Made by a program: the position numbers and the translations under genes
Notes under the pieces: generated by a model
Database searches by the model: none
The model's input: the letters and a program-made list of their open reading frames with translations, nothing else
What the model was told of the DNA's origin: nothing
Shown: piece by piece, positions 16,430 through 24,624 of the stretch
Layout: each line of letters starts with the position of its first letter
Position numbering within the stretch: position 1 is the stretch's first letter
Assembly (NCBI GenBank): GCA_029310945.1
Contig: JARJFC010000010.1
Coordinates: 1-64,000 of the forward strand
Direction: 5' to 3'
DNA from: Leptospira sp. 96542
GTDB lineage: Bacteria > Spirochaetota > Leptospiria > Leptospirales > Leptospiraceae
Length of the DNA stretch: 64,000 nucleotides

Positions 16430-17167
16430 ATGGACATCAGAGAACCGATCATCCTTGTTACGGGTGGCAGTGGGGGCATTGGCCGAGAGATTGTTCGCTC
16501 GCTCGTTTTGTCTGGTTTTTCGGTTTGGAATTTAGACCAGGTGCGACCAGAGTCTCCCGTACTCCAAGAAACCTTTCGCGAAATTGATTTGGCTGAACCA
16601 CCTTTCGTTTTGGAGAGGTCTCTCACAAAGATCCTTTCCGAAATTTCTGAACAGGGCGAAATTTATGGGCTTGTTCACAGTGCGGGTTTTGGTGGGCCTT
16701 ATCATTCAATAACGGACGTTAGCTTTGAAGAGTGGCAAAACATTTTCCGTGTCAATTTAGATAGTTTATTTTTAATTACAAAACAAATCTTACCCAAGTT
16801 TAAAACAAATGTTTTTGGGAGGATAATTGCGATCGCTTCATCTTTGTCCATCGTTGGTTCGAAAAACTCTGTGGCCTATGCAGCCTCCAAACATGGGATG
16901 GTTGGCTTTATCAAATCAATTGCCGATGAATGGGGGGAGTTTGGTGTCACCGCTAATTGTATCAGTCCTGGGTATGTCAATACTTCCATGGGTGTACAGG
17001 AGGATCAGGTAACCGGGCATAAAAACTTAATTATACAGAAAACGCCAGTTAGACGAATTGCAGAACCTTCTGAAATTGCTAGGGTTGTGAATTTTCTTAT
17101 CCAGAAAGAATCGGGTTATATCACTGGATCCAACTGGACCGTTGATGGCGGCATCACTGCAATTTAG
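16430..17167 (+). CDS. FabG-like short-chain dehydrogenase
   Basis: 245 aa classical SDR: cofactor loop 'ILVTGGSGGIGREIVRSL', 'GLVHSAG', catalytic 'YAASKHGMVGFIKSIA', and a C-terminal 'ESGYITGSNWTVDGGITAI' that closely matches the FabG/3-oxoacyl-ACP reductase ending. It could reduce beta-ketoacyl or sugar-like substrates. The location next to another SDR and after mtnB does not point to fatty-acid synthesis, so the symbol fabG is not assigned. Confidence 0.88.
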   Translation: MDIREPIILVTGGSGGIGREIVRSLVLSGFSVWNLDQVRPESPVLQETFREIDLAEPPFVLERSLTKILSEISEQGEIYGLVHSAGFGGPYHSITDVSFEEWQNIFRVNLDSLFLITKQILPKFKTNVFGRIIAIASSLSIVGSKNSVAYAASKHGMVGFIKSIADEWGEFGVTANCISPGYVNTSMGVQEDQVTGHKNLIIQKTPVRRIAEPSEIARVVNFLIQKESGYITGSNWTVDGGITAI

Positions 17168-17169
17168 TT

Positions 17170-18987
17170 ATGCGAATTAGCCCTCCAAAAGACAGTTTTT
17201 TAAATTTAACCACCAAGGAATCTTTGGGTAGGTCGTCAGGTATCATATTACAGAAAGATGCATTGACCATTATGAAGGTCATTGAAGCACAAAGCACAAA
17301 AGAAAAATATGAAGCAGGGTATTTGTTTCAAGCACACCCACAAAACTTTGAAAAGTTGAAACTAACAGATGAAGTGGGTCTTGACCAACTTTGGCAAATC
17401 ATTGATTACGGAATTGCCACGCAACTTTTTGCTCTCAAATACAGAGAAGAAACAGAGGAGTTAGACATCATTCCTTTTGTTGCGGGTATTCCGGATGGGA
17501 TGCAAATGGAAGATGCCTATCGCATCCTGATTCGCAGGTCCGTGGAGAATCTCCGAAAATATATATTCGCTAAACGAGTATTAACTGAAGATTTATGGCG
17601 CTCTGTTTTGAATAAACTCACCGATTTGGAATACGATGTCAATTCTGGTAGTGGGGATGAATTGGATAAACTCCTCGTTCCAAAACGATTTCCCCTCCAA
17701 CCGTCGAGTGAAATGTTGAATAGATCACGCGGTCTCATCATGGATGAAATGGAAAAGGATCCTAAGATCATTGTATTACCACATATAGGATTTTTTACTG
17801 TTTCGGAATTAAATGTGTCCACTTTTTTAACCATAGCCAATGAGTATTTCGTTGCCAAGGTGGAGCCAGTCGTTCGAAATTTTGACCCTGAGATTCGAAT
17901 TGCACTGGACCAAGCCTATACTATGGATGATAGTTCTGTCACACAAGAATTTAGTACTGTGGCTTTGATCAAACGAAAAATTGAAGCCTTGAATGGATTT
18001 TTAAATATATTATATGAAAAAGGTTTTCATCGTCTTATCTTAAATTTAGAAAAAATTTCTGAGCTTGCCACCAAACAAGAAGAATTGGATAAAAAGAAAG
18101 AAGTGGATAAGCTTCTGAAAGTGTATCTAAAAATGTTGGATAGCCAATTTGATTTTGATTCGAGGCTTCTTAGAATCAATCTGGAAAAAGACAATGAACA
18201 CGATACGGTCATCGTTGATTTACTCCGTAAAAACCCAAATATACTCTCTGCAGAATGGCATGATGCCGATTCCAAACTCGCTATTTTTGTTTTGAACCAA
18301 CCAACGAATATTAAAGGGATTAACTCTTTGATATTCGAAAAATATCGTTTCACAACAGAATACATTTTGTATCTCAAAGCGATCATCGAAACCAACGAAA
18401 AAGAATTAAAACCACTTTTTAAAGATGAAGAATTTACAAAAAATTACGGAAGAAATTTACAGTCGGTATATTTTAATTATATCCCTTGGTTTTATAAAGT
18501 GTTTCATTTTTTAGGTGTTTCTCCCGTAGTGAACACTGGTTATGCGAAGGCAAAATCTATCATAACTTATACCCAAATGGATCGGCAATTTCAATATGAA
18601 AAGAGAAGAGCCAATTATTATAAAAAGAAAATGCGAGAAAGAGAAGATCGGTTGGAACGCGAGAAAAAATTACAATACAAACGAGCTCTCATTGCTGCCA
18701 TTATGGATGCATTTATTGAAAAATCAGCATTGCCAAAAGTTGATTGGATCCAAGTTGCCTACCCTGCCTTTACCCAAGAAATTTTAGAAAAGATGTTATC
18801 TGACTTTGGATTTGTATCTACCACTGGCAAATCCATCTCCCCTGAATCCATCATTCTCTTGCCAAAGTCGGAAGAATGTGAACTGAAAAATAGAGAACTG
18901 AAAGACTTAGTCAACCGCTGGATCCGCGGAGAAGAAGAAACCATTCACCCGAATGAGGTGCTGGTCGAAATTAGAAATTTATTGTAG
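17170..18987 (+). CDS. 605-aa protein of unknown function at the end of the efp operon
   Basis: No domain recognised. It is a long, soluble, charged and mostly helical protein. A lysine/glutamate-rich coiled-coil stretch lies at about residues 300-320 ('KQEELDKKKEVDKLLK') and a stronger one at about 470-500 ('KKKMREREDRLEREKKLQYK'). The C-terminal 90 residues look like a separate small domain. There is no signal peptide or membrane segment. It starts 2 bases after the SDR stop and is the last plus-strand gene before the accessory island. Possibly genus-specific; function not inferable. Confidence 0.8.
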   Translation: MRISPPKDSFLNLTTKESLGRSSGIILQKDALTIMKVIEAQSTKEKYEAGYLFQAHPQNFEKLKLTDEVGLDQLWQIIDYGIATQLFALKYREETEELDIIPFVAGIPDGMQMEDAYRILIRRSVENLRKYIFAKRVLTEDLWRSVLNKLTDLEYDVNSGSGDELDKLLVPKRFPLQPSSEMLNRSRGLIMDEMEKDPKIIVLPHIGFFTVSELNVSTFLTIANEYFVAKVEPVVRNFDPEIRIALDQAYTMDDSSVTQEFSTVALIKRKIEALNGFLNILYEKGFHRLILNLEKISELATKQEELDKKKEVDKLLKVYLKMLDSQFDFDSRLLRINLEKDNEHDTVIVDLLRKNPNILSAEWHDADSKLAIFVLNQPTNIKGINSLIFEKYRFTTEYILYLKAIIETNEKELKPLFKDEEFTKNYGRNLQSVYFNYIPWFYKVFHFLGVSPVVNTGYAKAKSIITYTQMDRQFQYEKRRANYYKKKMREREDRLEREKKLQYKRALIAAIMDAFIEKSALPKVDWIQVAYPAFTQEILEKMLSDFGFVSTTGKSISPESIILLPKSEECELKNRELKDLVNRWIRGEEETIHPNEVLVEIRNLL

Positions 18988-19438
18988 TTGCTGGGCGGCA
19001 GGCGAAAGACCTAAAAGAAGACTCGACAAGTTTTTGGGGAAATGTGAATGACAAGATCTCGAGCCGGGATTCATCAACTTTCGACTAATGTTCGATAGGT
19101 AGCTTTTCGTATGGGTGATTTGGGCTCCTCATCAGTCATTATCACATCTCCTAACAAAGTCAAACTATTTTATTCCTCGCACATATACGAAGTGCGGACA
19201 TTCTATTGTGATATGTGGTTTATACGCACTTCGTATAATCCGCAAAATCGGGCGCATACAAGCAATGCGAGTAAGCGCATTTTTTTTACGATCAGAATTA
19301 TGTCGGTATGATTACGTTTAATATACGTTATATGTCTTGTGCAGGATAAAGGAAATTCATAAGAGAGGAGTCCCATTGTTTTGAACATCAAGCGAGTGGG
19401 ATGAACGGCTTAAGGGCATCATTCGCTAAAGTGCCAGA
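18988..19438. other. non-coding boundary of the accessory island
   Basis: About 450 bases without a convincing gene. It contains a perfect 13-bp inverted repeat (TATACGAAGTGCG at 19184-19196 with CGCACTTCGTATA at 19225-19237) and the first copy of dispersed repeat A/B/C (19219-19316). From about 19380 on, scraps of coding sequence leading into the Hint pseudogene may be present but are frameshifted. Confidence 0.5.
19219..19316. repeat. dispersed repeat, copy A
   Basis: Shares with copy B (22317-22480) the run TATACGCACTTCG, then ...ATC(C/A)GGCGCATA..GCAAT(G)CGAGTAAGCGCA followed by a T-run and ACGATCA.AATT. Copy C at 27431-27649 shares the CGCAATGCGAGTAAGCGCA core, the T-run and CACGATCA. 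Copies differ by many substitutions, so they are old. Confidence 0.6.
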
Positions 19439-20413
19439 ATGATCGCCGTATTTGCCTCCCAGTTGGTCAGCGAAATCGGTGATATGCCAATGGTAATGTT
19501 TTACGAGACAAAGACGGAAATCCAATTTTTACAGCCAAAACCTGCTTCGTCGCCGGAACGAAAGTCCATACCAAAGATGGGCTAAAAAATATAGAAGACA
19601 TCCAAATTGGAGATGTGGTTCTATCCTGGAACGAAAAAACCGGGGGAAGAGAATACAAAACCGTCACCGAACTCTTCCTTCATGAAGTGGAACTACTTTA
19701 TGAGGTAAAAACTTCCAACGGAACCGTACTAGAAACCACTTGGAACCACCCGTTCCGAGTGAAAAAGCATGGACTTCATTCCGAAGCTTTCTCAATCGAA
19801 AACACAGAATGGATTGAAGCCAAAGACCTAGTTTCTGGCGATGTAGCTCTTGGTGCTGATGGGCGAGAACTTGTCATTACCGACATTACAATTGATGAAC
19901 GGGCTGAGACAGTTTATAACTTTGAGGTAGAGAATAACCATACCTACTTTGTCGGGGAAAATGGGGTACTGGTGCATAATTACCAAACTTTCGAGTAGGT
20001 GTCTAGCGCTTACCCTGGTGGCTATTGGGATACGAAGATTCGGGTGTTTCGATTATGGGAGACTTTGCCCGAAGACATTTACCTGGACTTATTGGAGTTC
20101 CGTTGGGCGGTGCTTTAAATACTTTAGGATTAAGGCAGGCATTGACCGAAAAAAGGACTATTTATCCTGGGATGATTGGAAATAAACCGCTACCCGAATC
20201 ACTAGGAAAATCGGTGGCGTAAGCAAATACTTATAATGTAAATATGATTATCGAGGATGCAAAGAACGGAATGCATGCATGGCACGGAGCTACAAACGCC
20301 GGTCAGGTCGTTATTTAGGAAGTCTAATACCTGGTTGGCGATCCCGATCCTCACGGTCGAGGTGTGGGAGGATATCAAGGACGACCAATTGATACATGGA
20401 GAAATAAATCTAA
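19439..20413 (+). pseudogene. polymorphic-toxin remnant 1: Hint domain plus decayed C-terminal tip
   Basis: An open frame from 19483 to 19998 encodes a nearly complete Hint (Hedgehog/intein) module. It begins with the self-cleavage Cys in 'CFVAGTKVHTKDG', has the block 'WNHPFRV', and ends 'NHTYFVGENGVLVHN'. A short preceding piece in another frame (19439 on, 'MIAVFASQLVSEIGDM') looks like its lost N-terminal continuation, broken by a one-base shift near 19485. After a stop at 19998, two further frames carry what may be the toxin tip: 'MGDFARRHLPGLIG' to 20222, 'AKNGMHAWHGATNAG' to 20324, and 'VGDPDPHGRGVGGY' ending at 20413. The parent YD-repeat/Rhs-type or filamentous protein is absent. The gene is inactive as it stands. 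Confidence 0.75.
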
Positions 20414-20668
20414 ATGAAATTCAAATTACCTTTTAGATTTATTTTTCTTTTGACATTACATTGTATAGGAATGGTCATGCACCGCACAGAAACATTTATT
20501 AAACAAGGATCAGATGATAAAATATTAGATGATGGATATATTCACTTAATTGTTCCTTCGTCTTGGGTTCGATATTATTCTGGTTTGAGGTTAATCGAAA
20601 ATAATGAGATCATTTGGAATCAATTTAATCCACCTAGGAGAGTATCTTACAAAAGAATCTCGAACTGA
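20414..20668 (+). CDS. candidate immunity/lipoprotein coupled to toxin remnant 1
   Basis: 84 aa. The N-terminus is a signal-like hydrophobic stretch with a possible lipobox (MKFKLPFRFIFLLTLHC). The mature part contains 'IHLIVPSSWVRYYSGLR'. Its ATG overlaps the stop codon of the last toxin-tip frame (TGA inside ATGA), the arrangement expected for a toxin-immunity pair. It may itself be truncated, because the sequence just after its stop is repetitive non-coding DNA. The role is inference from position. Confidence 0.5.
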   Translation: MKFKLPFRFIFLLTLHCIGMVMHRTETFIKQGSDDKILDDGYIHLIVPSSWVRYYSGLRLIENNEIIWNQFNPPRRVSYKRISN

Positions 20669-20708
20669 GTCTCGCAAAAACTAACGTGAGTCTTGTAAAA
20701 ACTAATGT
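20667..20708. repeat. two tandem 21-bp units
   Basis: GAGTCTCGCAAAAACTAACG+T and GAGTCTTGTAAAAACTAATG+T follow each other directly, differing at three positions. The second continues into GTGCGCCAGG. A related string (CTTACAAAAACT...AATGTGCGTTAGG) occurs near 23560-23597. Confidence 0.55.
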
Positions 20709-21005
20709 GCGCCAGGAAAAGTCTGTGTAGCCTGTCGGGTAGTCTGTTGCCTATTGTCGAGTCTATAATTCTTTAGGAACTTCAGTGGATATAAAAAAGT
20801 CAATATAAGAAAATTGCTAACTACAGTAACTCCTAGAGAAAACTCTAAATTAGGCTGGCTAGTGCTGAAAAATAACAAATGGGAATATTCAGAACACTCC
20901 AGACCACCACAACCCTAGCAAAAATCGGACAATGAGTCCCAAAGTTGGGACGCTGGGAGTAACCGATAGATAAAGGAGGTATCTGGTAAACCTGAGTCCC
21001 TCCCT
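20709..21005. other. non-coding stretch in the island
   Basis: About 300 bases between the candidate immunity gene and the minus-strand ORF at 21006. No gene, repeat or terminator is convincing; only very short open frames are present. Confidence 0.4.
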
Positions 21006-21356
21006 TCACAAAAACTTCATAACAAGTTTATGCATTTCGATTATGGTTTGAGTAACATCATCGGCAATTTTTTCAGCTTCTTTGTAAGTAATGAGTTCGG
21101 TTCCTATTACATGCCAGGTGTAGCCTTGACCGCTTTCAGAGGGCTCTGCTTCGGAAAGGCAAGTTAGGATTTCTTTATTCTTGATTTTATGTTTATTGGC
21201 TTTGAGTGTTTCATACGTTGCCGGGTTTATGTCGGCATGGACAAAGTAGAAGGTTCTGGTTACTTCATATTCGAGGATTCGAATTTCTTTGGTTATATAA
21301 GCTTGGGAATAAGGGATGTCTTCTCCCCAGAGTGGAGGTATAGGGTATTTTTCCAT
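21006..21356 (-). CDS. hypothetical protein of the island
   Basis: 116 aa from the ATG at 21356 (an in-frame TTG lies at 21374). It is soluble, with mixed alpha/beta prediction ('GYTWHVIGTELITYKEAEKI') and a C-terminal helix. No motif or family is recognised. No good ribosome-binding site precedes it, and it is surrounded by decayed sequence, so it may be a leftover, for example a lone immunity gene. Confidence 0.45.
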   Translation of the reverse strand: MEKYPIPPLWGEDIPYSQAYITKEIRILEYEVTRTFYFVHADINPATYETLKANKHKIKNKEILTCLSEAEPSESGQGYTWHVIGTELITYKEAEKIADDVTQTIIEMHKLVMKFL

Positions 21357-21507
21357 AGTGGTACTGTTTGACAATGGCCTATCAAATTTTAAATACTCTA
21401 TGCGTCAATTCAACATTTCCTTTACCGTCTTCTTTTTACTTTCTTCCATCTGGTCAATGTTCTCGAAGAAATGGAGGAACACCAATACTCCAAAATTGGA
21501 ATTCAGT

Positions 21508-21535
21508 TTGACAATACAATTTTTTGCATTAGATT
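21508..21535 (+). promoter_or_regulatory. promoter of the RelBE-like pair, apparently leaderless
   Basis: A perfect TTGACA (21508-21513), 16-base spacer, and -10 TAGATT (21530-21535). The expected start point falls at or one base before the antitoxin ATG (21542). No ribosome-binding site precedes that ATG, which agrees with a leaderless transcript. Confidence 0.55.
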
Positions 21536-21541
21536 AAACTT

Positions 21542-21751
21542 ATGGCCAAACTTGAAAGTAAACACAACTATCTAGTTGACGAGGAAGGAAATAGGGTAGC
21601 AGTTGTCTTGGATATAGCAACTTACAAAAAATTTTTGGAAGAGTCAGAAGAGTTGGCCTCCATTTCAGGTTATGATGAAGGTGTTTTGGAAATAGACCAA
21701 GCGATTCCTTTCGAATTAGCATTAAAGGAAATTCGTAATTCTAATACTTGA
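21542..21751 (+). CDS. antitoxin, type II (Phd/YefM or RelB-like)
   Basis: 69 aa, acidic. The N-terminal strand-helix 'YLVDEEGNRVAVVLDIATYK' is typical of Phd/YefM-type DNA-binding antitoxins, in which 'D..G....VVL....Y..' precedes the toxin-wrapping tail. The C-terminal half is acidic ('YDEGVLEIDQAIPFELA'). It precedes a RelE/ParE-like toxin gene, in the normal antitoxin-first order. It probably autoregulates the promoter just upstream. Confidence 0.82.
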   Translation: MAKLESKHNYLVDEEGNRVAVVLDIATYKKFLEESEELASISGYDEGVLEIDQAIPFELALKEIRNSNT

Positions 21752-21759
21752 TACTTGAG

Positions 21760-22011
21760 ATGTATTCTATTTCTATTGTTCCAAGTGCGATCAAAAGTCT
21801 AAAGAAAATCTCAAATCCTTATGATCAAAAAGTAATTGAATCCATTCAATCCTTGTCTTTAGATCCTTTTCCCAATGGGTTCAAAAAACTCAAAGGTAGG
21901 GATGGGTATCGGATTCGAGTTGCTGACTATAGAGTAGTTTACTCAGTCGATAAAGAGAAACAAAATATTATTGTTTTGAACCTAGGTCATCGGAAAGACA
22001 TTTATAGTTGA
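21760..22011 (+). CDS. RelE/ParE-family toxin
   Basis: 83 aa from the ATG at 21760; a TTG at 21748 would overlap the antitoxin stop and add four residues. The sequence follows the RelE fold: N-terminal 'YSISIVPSAIKSLKKI', 'PNGFKKLKGRDGYRIRVADY' and 'RVVYSVDKEKQNIIVL', ending 'GHRKDIYS'. The 'L.G....RIR...YRVVY' core with Arg residues and the C-terminal 'HR..IY' fit ribosome-dependent mRNA interferases of the RelE group. Paired with the antitoxin at 21542. Confidence 0.85.
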   Translation: MYSISIVPSAIKSLKKISNPYDQKVIESIQSLSLDPFPNGFKKLKGRDGYRIRVADYRVVYSVDKEKQNIIVLNLGHRKDIYS

Positions 22012-22090
22012 AACTATAAATTAAAAAAAGACTTTTTAATTCCACAGAGATTCATTTAACAATAAAAAATGGGATTTTTAAAACGTGAAG

Positions 22091-22235
22091 TCATTACCAT
22101 TGTTCTACGAAACCGAAAAAAGTCACAATGGCCGAATGGAATAAGCTGATAGAGAAACAGATTACATCGGGATTAAATCGTAAAGATTTTTGTTTGCAAG
22201 AAAATTTGAGCGTTTATGCCTTTACTTTCCACTAG
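22091..22235 (+). mobile_element. IS66-type TnpA remnant 1
   Basis: One frame reads 'MAEWNKLIEKQITSGLNRKD' then 'FCLQENLSVYAFTFH' and stop. This matches the start of IS66 accessory protein TnpA (W...I....SG.....FC......F). The rest of the element, including the transposase, is absent. Related, more damaged copies lie at 23764-23800 and 26464-26592. Confidence 0.6.
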
Positions 22236-22316
22236 ACATACATTCACCTAATAATTGACAGATGCTTCTACCTTGCAATCCGATTGGGATATTTATTCCC
22301 ACAAAAAATACAGACG

Positions 22317-22480
22317 TTTATACGCACTTCGCATATCCCCCAAAATCAGGCGCATATACGCAATACGAGTAAGCGCAATTTTTTTTCACGATCACAATTG
22401 TGTAGGTACGACATACGATAGAGTTTAATGAAATTTATATAAACTAACAAATGCAAGGCGCCAGAAGAAGGAATACAAAC
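22317..22480. repeat. dispersed repeat, copy B
   Basis: Contains TATACGCACTTCG, GGCGCATATACGCAATACGA, GTAAGCGCAATT plus a T-run and CACGATCACAATTGT. It ends with AAACTAACAAATGCAAGGCG and CCAGAAG. The left part matches copy A; the right end matches copy C. It lies directly upstream of toxin remnant 2. Confidence 0.65.
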
Positions 22481-22600
22481 CAAGATATTTGCTTCTTAGC
22501 CAGTGAGTTGTTTCCCATGGAGGCGTGGCCAGGGATATTCTTGCGCTCGCCAGTCGGAACAGGAAGTTCCGCTTGGCAGGAATGGGGAATACCGAACGTC

Positions 22601-23283
22601 AATTGAAGACAAAGACCTAGTTTCTGGTGATGTGGCTCTTAGTGCCGATGGGCGAGAACTTGTCATTACCGACATTACCATCGACGAATGGGAGGAGACG
22701 GTTTATAACTTTGAGGTGGAGGAATACCATACTTACTTCGTGGGGGAGGTTGGGGTTTGGGTGCATAATTATACTTTGCAAATAGGATTAGGTGCATCAC
22801 TCGCAAATTTTTTAGGCATTTCAGGTGAAGATGGAATTGCAATTAGTTATACACCTGAAGAAGGATTTGACTTTGGTTTTTACGCCGTCACGCCAACCCT
22901 AAACCGTGATTTTGTTCCTTCCGGCCATTCAGATTCAGGAATTTCAGTGAATTTGAATTTTACTTTTTCTACAAATAGAAGACTGTCTGATCTAAATGGA
23001 GACTCAGTCTCGACTGGCTTAAACGTCGATATTGGAGGATATGTACCGTCAATACAGCTAGGTGGATCGATAAATTTTCCCACTGATCCCAATGCAAAAC
23101 CAACATATAGTTTTGCTCCTGGCTTAAGTATGTCTCTTAGATCAATTTATCGTACCTAGCAATACGCAAGTATACCAAAGGCCGAAGAAACAAGTGTTAG
23201 GACTTTGTGGTTATAATATGAGTTGTAGTCCAAAAGTTGACTCAAAATGTGGAGTATCAATGTCTTGCATTAGTAAAAAGTAG
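22601..23283 (+). pseudogene. polymorphic-toxin remnant 2: end of Hint domain plus glycine-rich tail
   Basis: The open frame to 23159 starts in Hint sequence that closely matches remnant 1 from 'KDLVSGDVAL' through 'ITDITIDE' to 'YHTYFVGEVGVWVHN'; the match begins abruptly near 22601, a recombination-type junction. After VHN the tail diverges completely: a beta-rich, Gly/Ser/Asn-rich segment ('LGASLANFLGISGEDGIAIS', 'LNVDIGGYVPSIQLGGSINF'). After the stop at 23159 another frame continues with 'NTQVYQRPKKQVLGLCGYN' and a Cys-containing end to 23283, suggesting a frameshifted original C-terminus. The Hint N-terminal half and its cleavage Cys are absent. Not functional as written. Confidence 0.65.
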
Positions 23284-23292
23284 ATTAAAATT

Positions 23293-23544
23293 ATGGAAAT
23301 GGCAATTTTATTAACTGTAATTATAATTTCAATTCTAGCAATATACGTAAGTATTTTGTCACTTAGATGGATTATCATCGTCATGAAATCTTCAAATGGT
23401 CTTCCAATGGATTATCATAAAGTAAAATTAAATAATCCGAATTTTGTAACTTTGACAAATAAATTAATCCAACTTGTATTTATTTTAATTTTTACCTTCT
23501 TCATTCTAGTTTTTTTAGTAATGATTTACATGCGCTTCCACTGA
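23293..23544 (+). CDS. small two-helix membrane protein, candidate immunity for remnant 2
   Basis: 83 aa with two strong hydrophobic segments (about residues 3-30 and 58-80) joined by a hydrophilic linker 'KSSNGLPMDYHKVKLNNP'. It starts 9 bases after the frameshifted end of remnant 2, the position of an immunity gene. Membrane immunity proteins protect against toxins acting at the inner membrane. No family is recognised and no ribosome-binding site is clear. The role is inferred from position only. Confidence 0.5.
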   Translation: MEMAILLTVIIISILAIYVSILSLRWIIIVMKSSNGLPMDYHKVKLNNPNFVTLTNKLIQLVFILIFTFFILVFLVMIYMRFH

Positions 23545-23955
23545 AATTAGAGTCAAGCCTTACAAAAACTATAATACCGAACAAAATGTGCGTTAGGTTA
23601 GATGCTGGATGCAAGCTAGATCGATTTTGGAGGCAAAAATCAAAAAGAACTCATTGAATTCTTATTCAAAACAAAGGGCTTACTCTAAGAGGCAGCGATT
23701 TATTAATCACGAAGATATAGCGTATCCGCCTAACCTCTCCATCTACCAAAAACCTAACAAATCCATTGCCACTGTTCTACGGAACCAAAAAAGCCACAAT
23801 TGTAGAAAGGGCATCGCTTTTTCTGATAATTTTATCTGATCTATGATTTCGAAGAAACGTAATGGATGTCTATCTTCTGGATTATTTAAAAAGCAGTATA
23901 TGCGAATATAACTTAATTAGAGAAAGTGAAAAATGTGGTGATATTTTAAAGAAGA
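23545..23955. other. non-coding stretch with a trace of IS66 TnpA
   Basis: About 410 bases. Positions 23764-23800 resemble the 5' flank of TnpA remnant 1 (ATTGCCACTGTTCTACGGAA, then a lysine-codon run). A 76-codon open frame at 23609-23839 covers this trace but has no protein-like character. The rest shows nothing supportable. Confidence 0.4.
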
Positions 23956-24294
23956 TTAATTTGATTCTTTTGGAGGAATGAGTGTGTGTATACCTGGCTG
24001 AATATTCCCAGATAAAATCGATTTAATTTTTTCTAAATATGGAAGGATAGTTGAATACTGATTATTTTCTAAATTGATAAGTAAAACAGCAATAGGGTAT
24101 TTAGAAAGATTCTGTTGGTACTTAAGATTTTGATCCAAGGTTATCAAGGTGTCAAATCCATCTCCGAGCATTTTTTGAATTAGATCACCATTCTTCAGAC
24201 CCAACCATTGCTTTTCTTGGATGGTATAAACTGAAAGCTCTTGTAATGATTTTTTAAGTTTTTTAGGCAGATTTTCGTCGATTAGGATTTTCAT
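23956..24294 (-). CDS. DUF5615 PIN-like toxin
   Basis: 112 aa from the ATG at 24294; the longer open frame upstream overlaps the antitoxin gene. N-terminal 'MKILIDENLPKKLKKSL' with acidic 'DEN', the central 'LGDGFDTLITLDQNL' with the second Asp pair, and 'GIHTLIPP' near the end are the DUF5615/PIN-like pattern of a metal-dependent ribonuclease. It overlaps the upstream DUF433 gene by 32 bases. Together they form a recognised VapBC-like pair type. Confidence 0.82.
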   Translation of the reverse strand: MKILIDENLPKKLKKSLQELSVYTIQEKQWLGLKNGDLIQKMLGDGFDTLITLDQNLKYQQNLSKYPIAVLLINLENNQYSTILPYLEKIKSILSGNIQPGIHTLIPPKESN

Positions 24295-24520
24295 TAAAAC
24301 TCTGAACGTTGGCCAATGATAGCACCGAAATTTTTGAAACTTCCAAAACTTGAATGGCAAAGTCTCTAGGAACACTTGGAAAATCTTCAATGTATTCGTC
24401 GATGGTAGTACCATTTTCTAAATGTTCAAACAAAGAGGAAACTGGTACACGTGTACCTTTGAACACAGGAGTACCTCCTAGAATGTCGGGATCGATATTG
24501 ATAATGTCCTGAATGATCAT
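24263..24520 (-). CDS. DUF433 antitoxin
   Basis: 85 aa. The DUF433 signature is nearly complete: 'INIDPDILGGTPVFKGTRVP' followed by 'VSSLFEHLENGTTIDEYIED' and 'FPSVPRDFAIQVLEV'. DUF433 proteins have a winged-helix-like DNA-binding fold and are routinely encoded next to DUF5615 toxins, as here. The C-terminal 20 residues overlap the toxin start. Confidence 0.87.
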   Translation of the reverse strand: MIIQDIINIDPDILGGTPVFKGTRVPVSSLFEHLENGTTIDEYIEDFPSVPRDFAIQVLEVSKISVLSLANVQSFNENPNRRKSA

Positions 24521-24624
24521 GTAAAAAGAATCCTCTATCTAACTAGATTTTGTTCTACTTTCCAGTAATGTCATCGAAGAAAAATTTATTTCAAAGATAT
24601 TTTAAAAAAACTTAACAATTAGAC

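Noticed and set aside
21401..21537. Short frame starting MRQFNISFTVFFLLSSIW, like a lipoprotein signal
   Set aside because: The Cys of a lipobox appears only in another frame and the remainder is 30 codons; at most a fragment.
23609..23839. 76-codon ORF in the island
   Set aside because: Basic, low-information sequence that covers an IS66 trace; no start signal or homologous motif.
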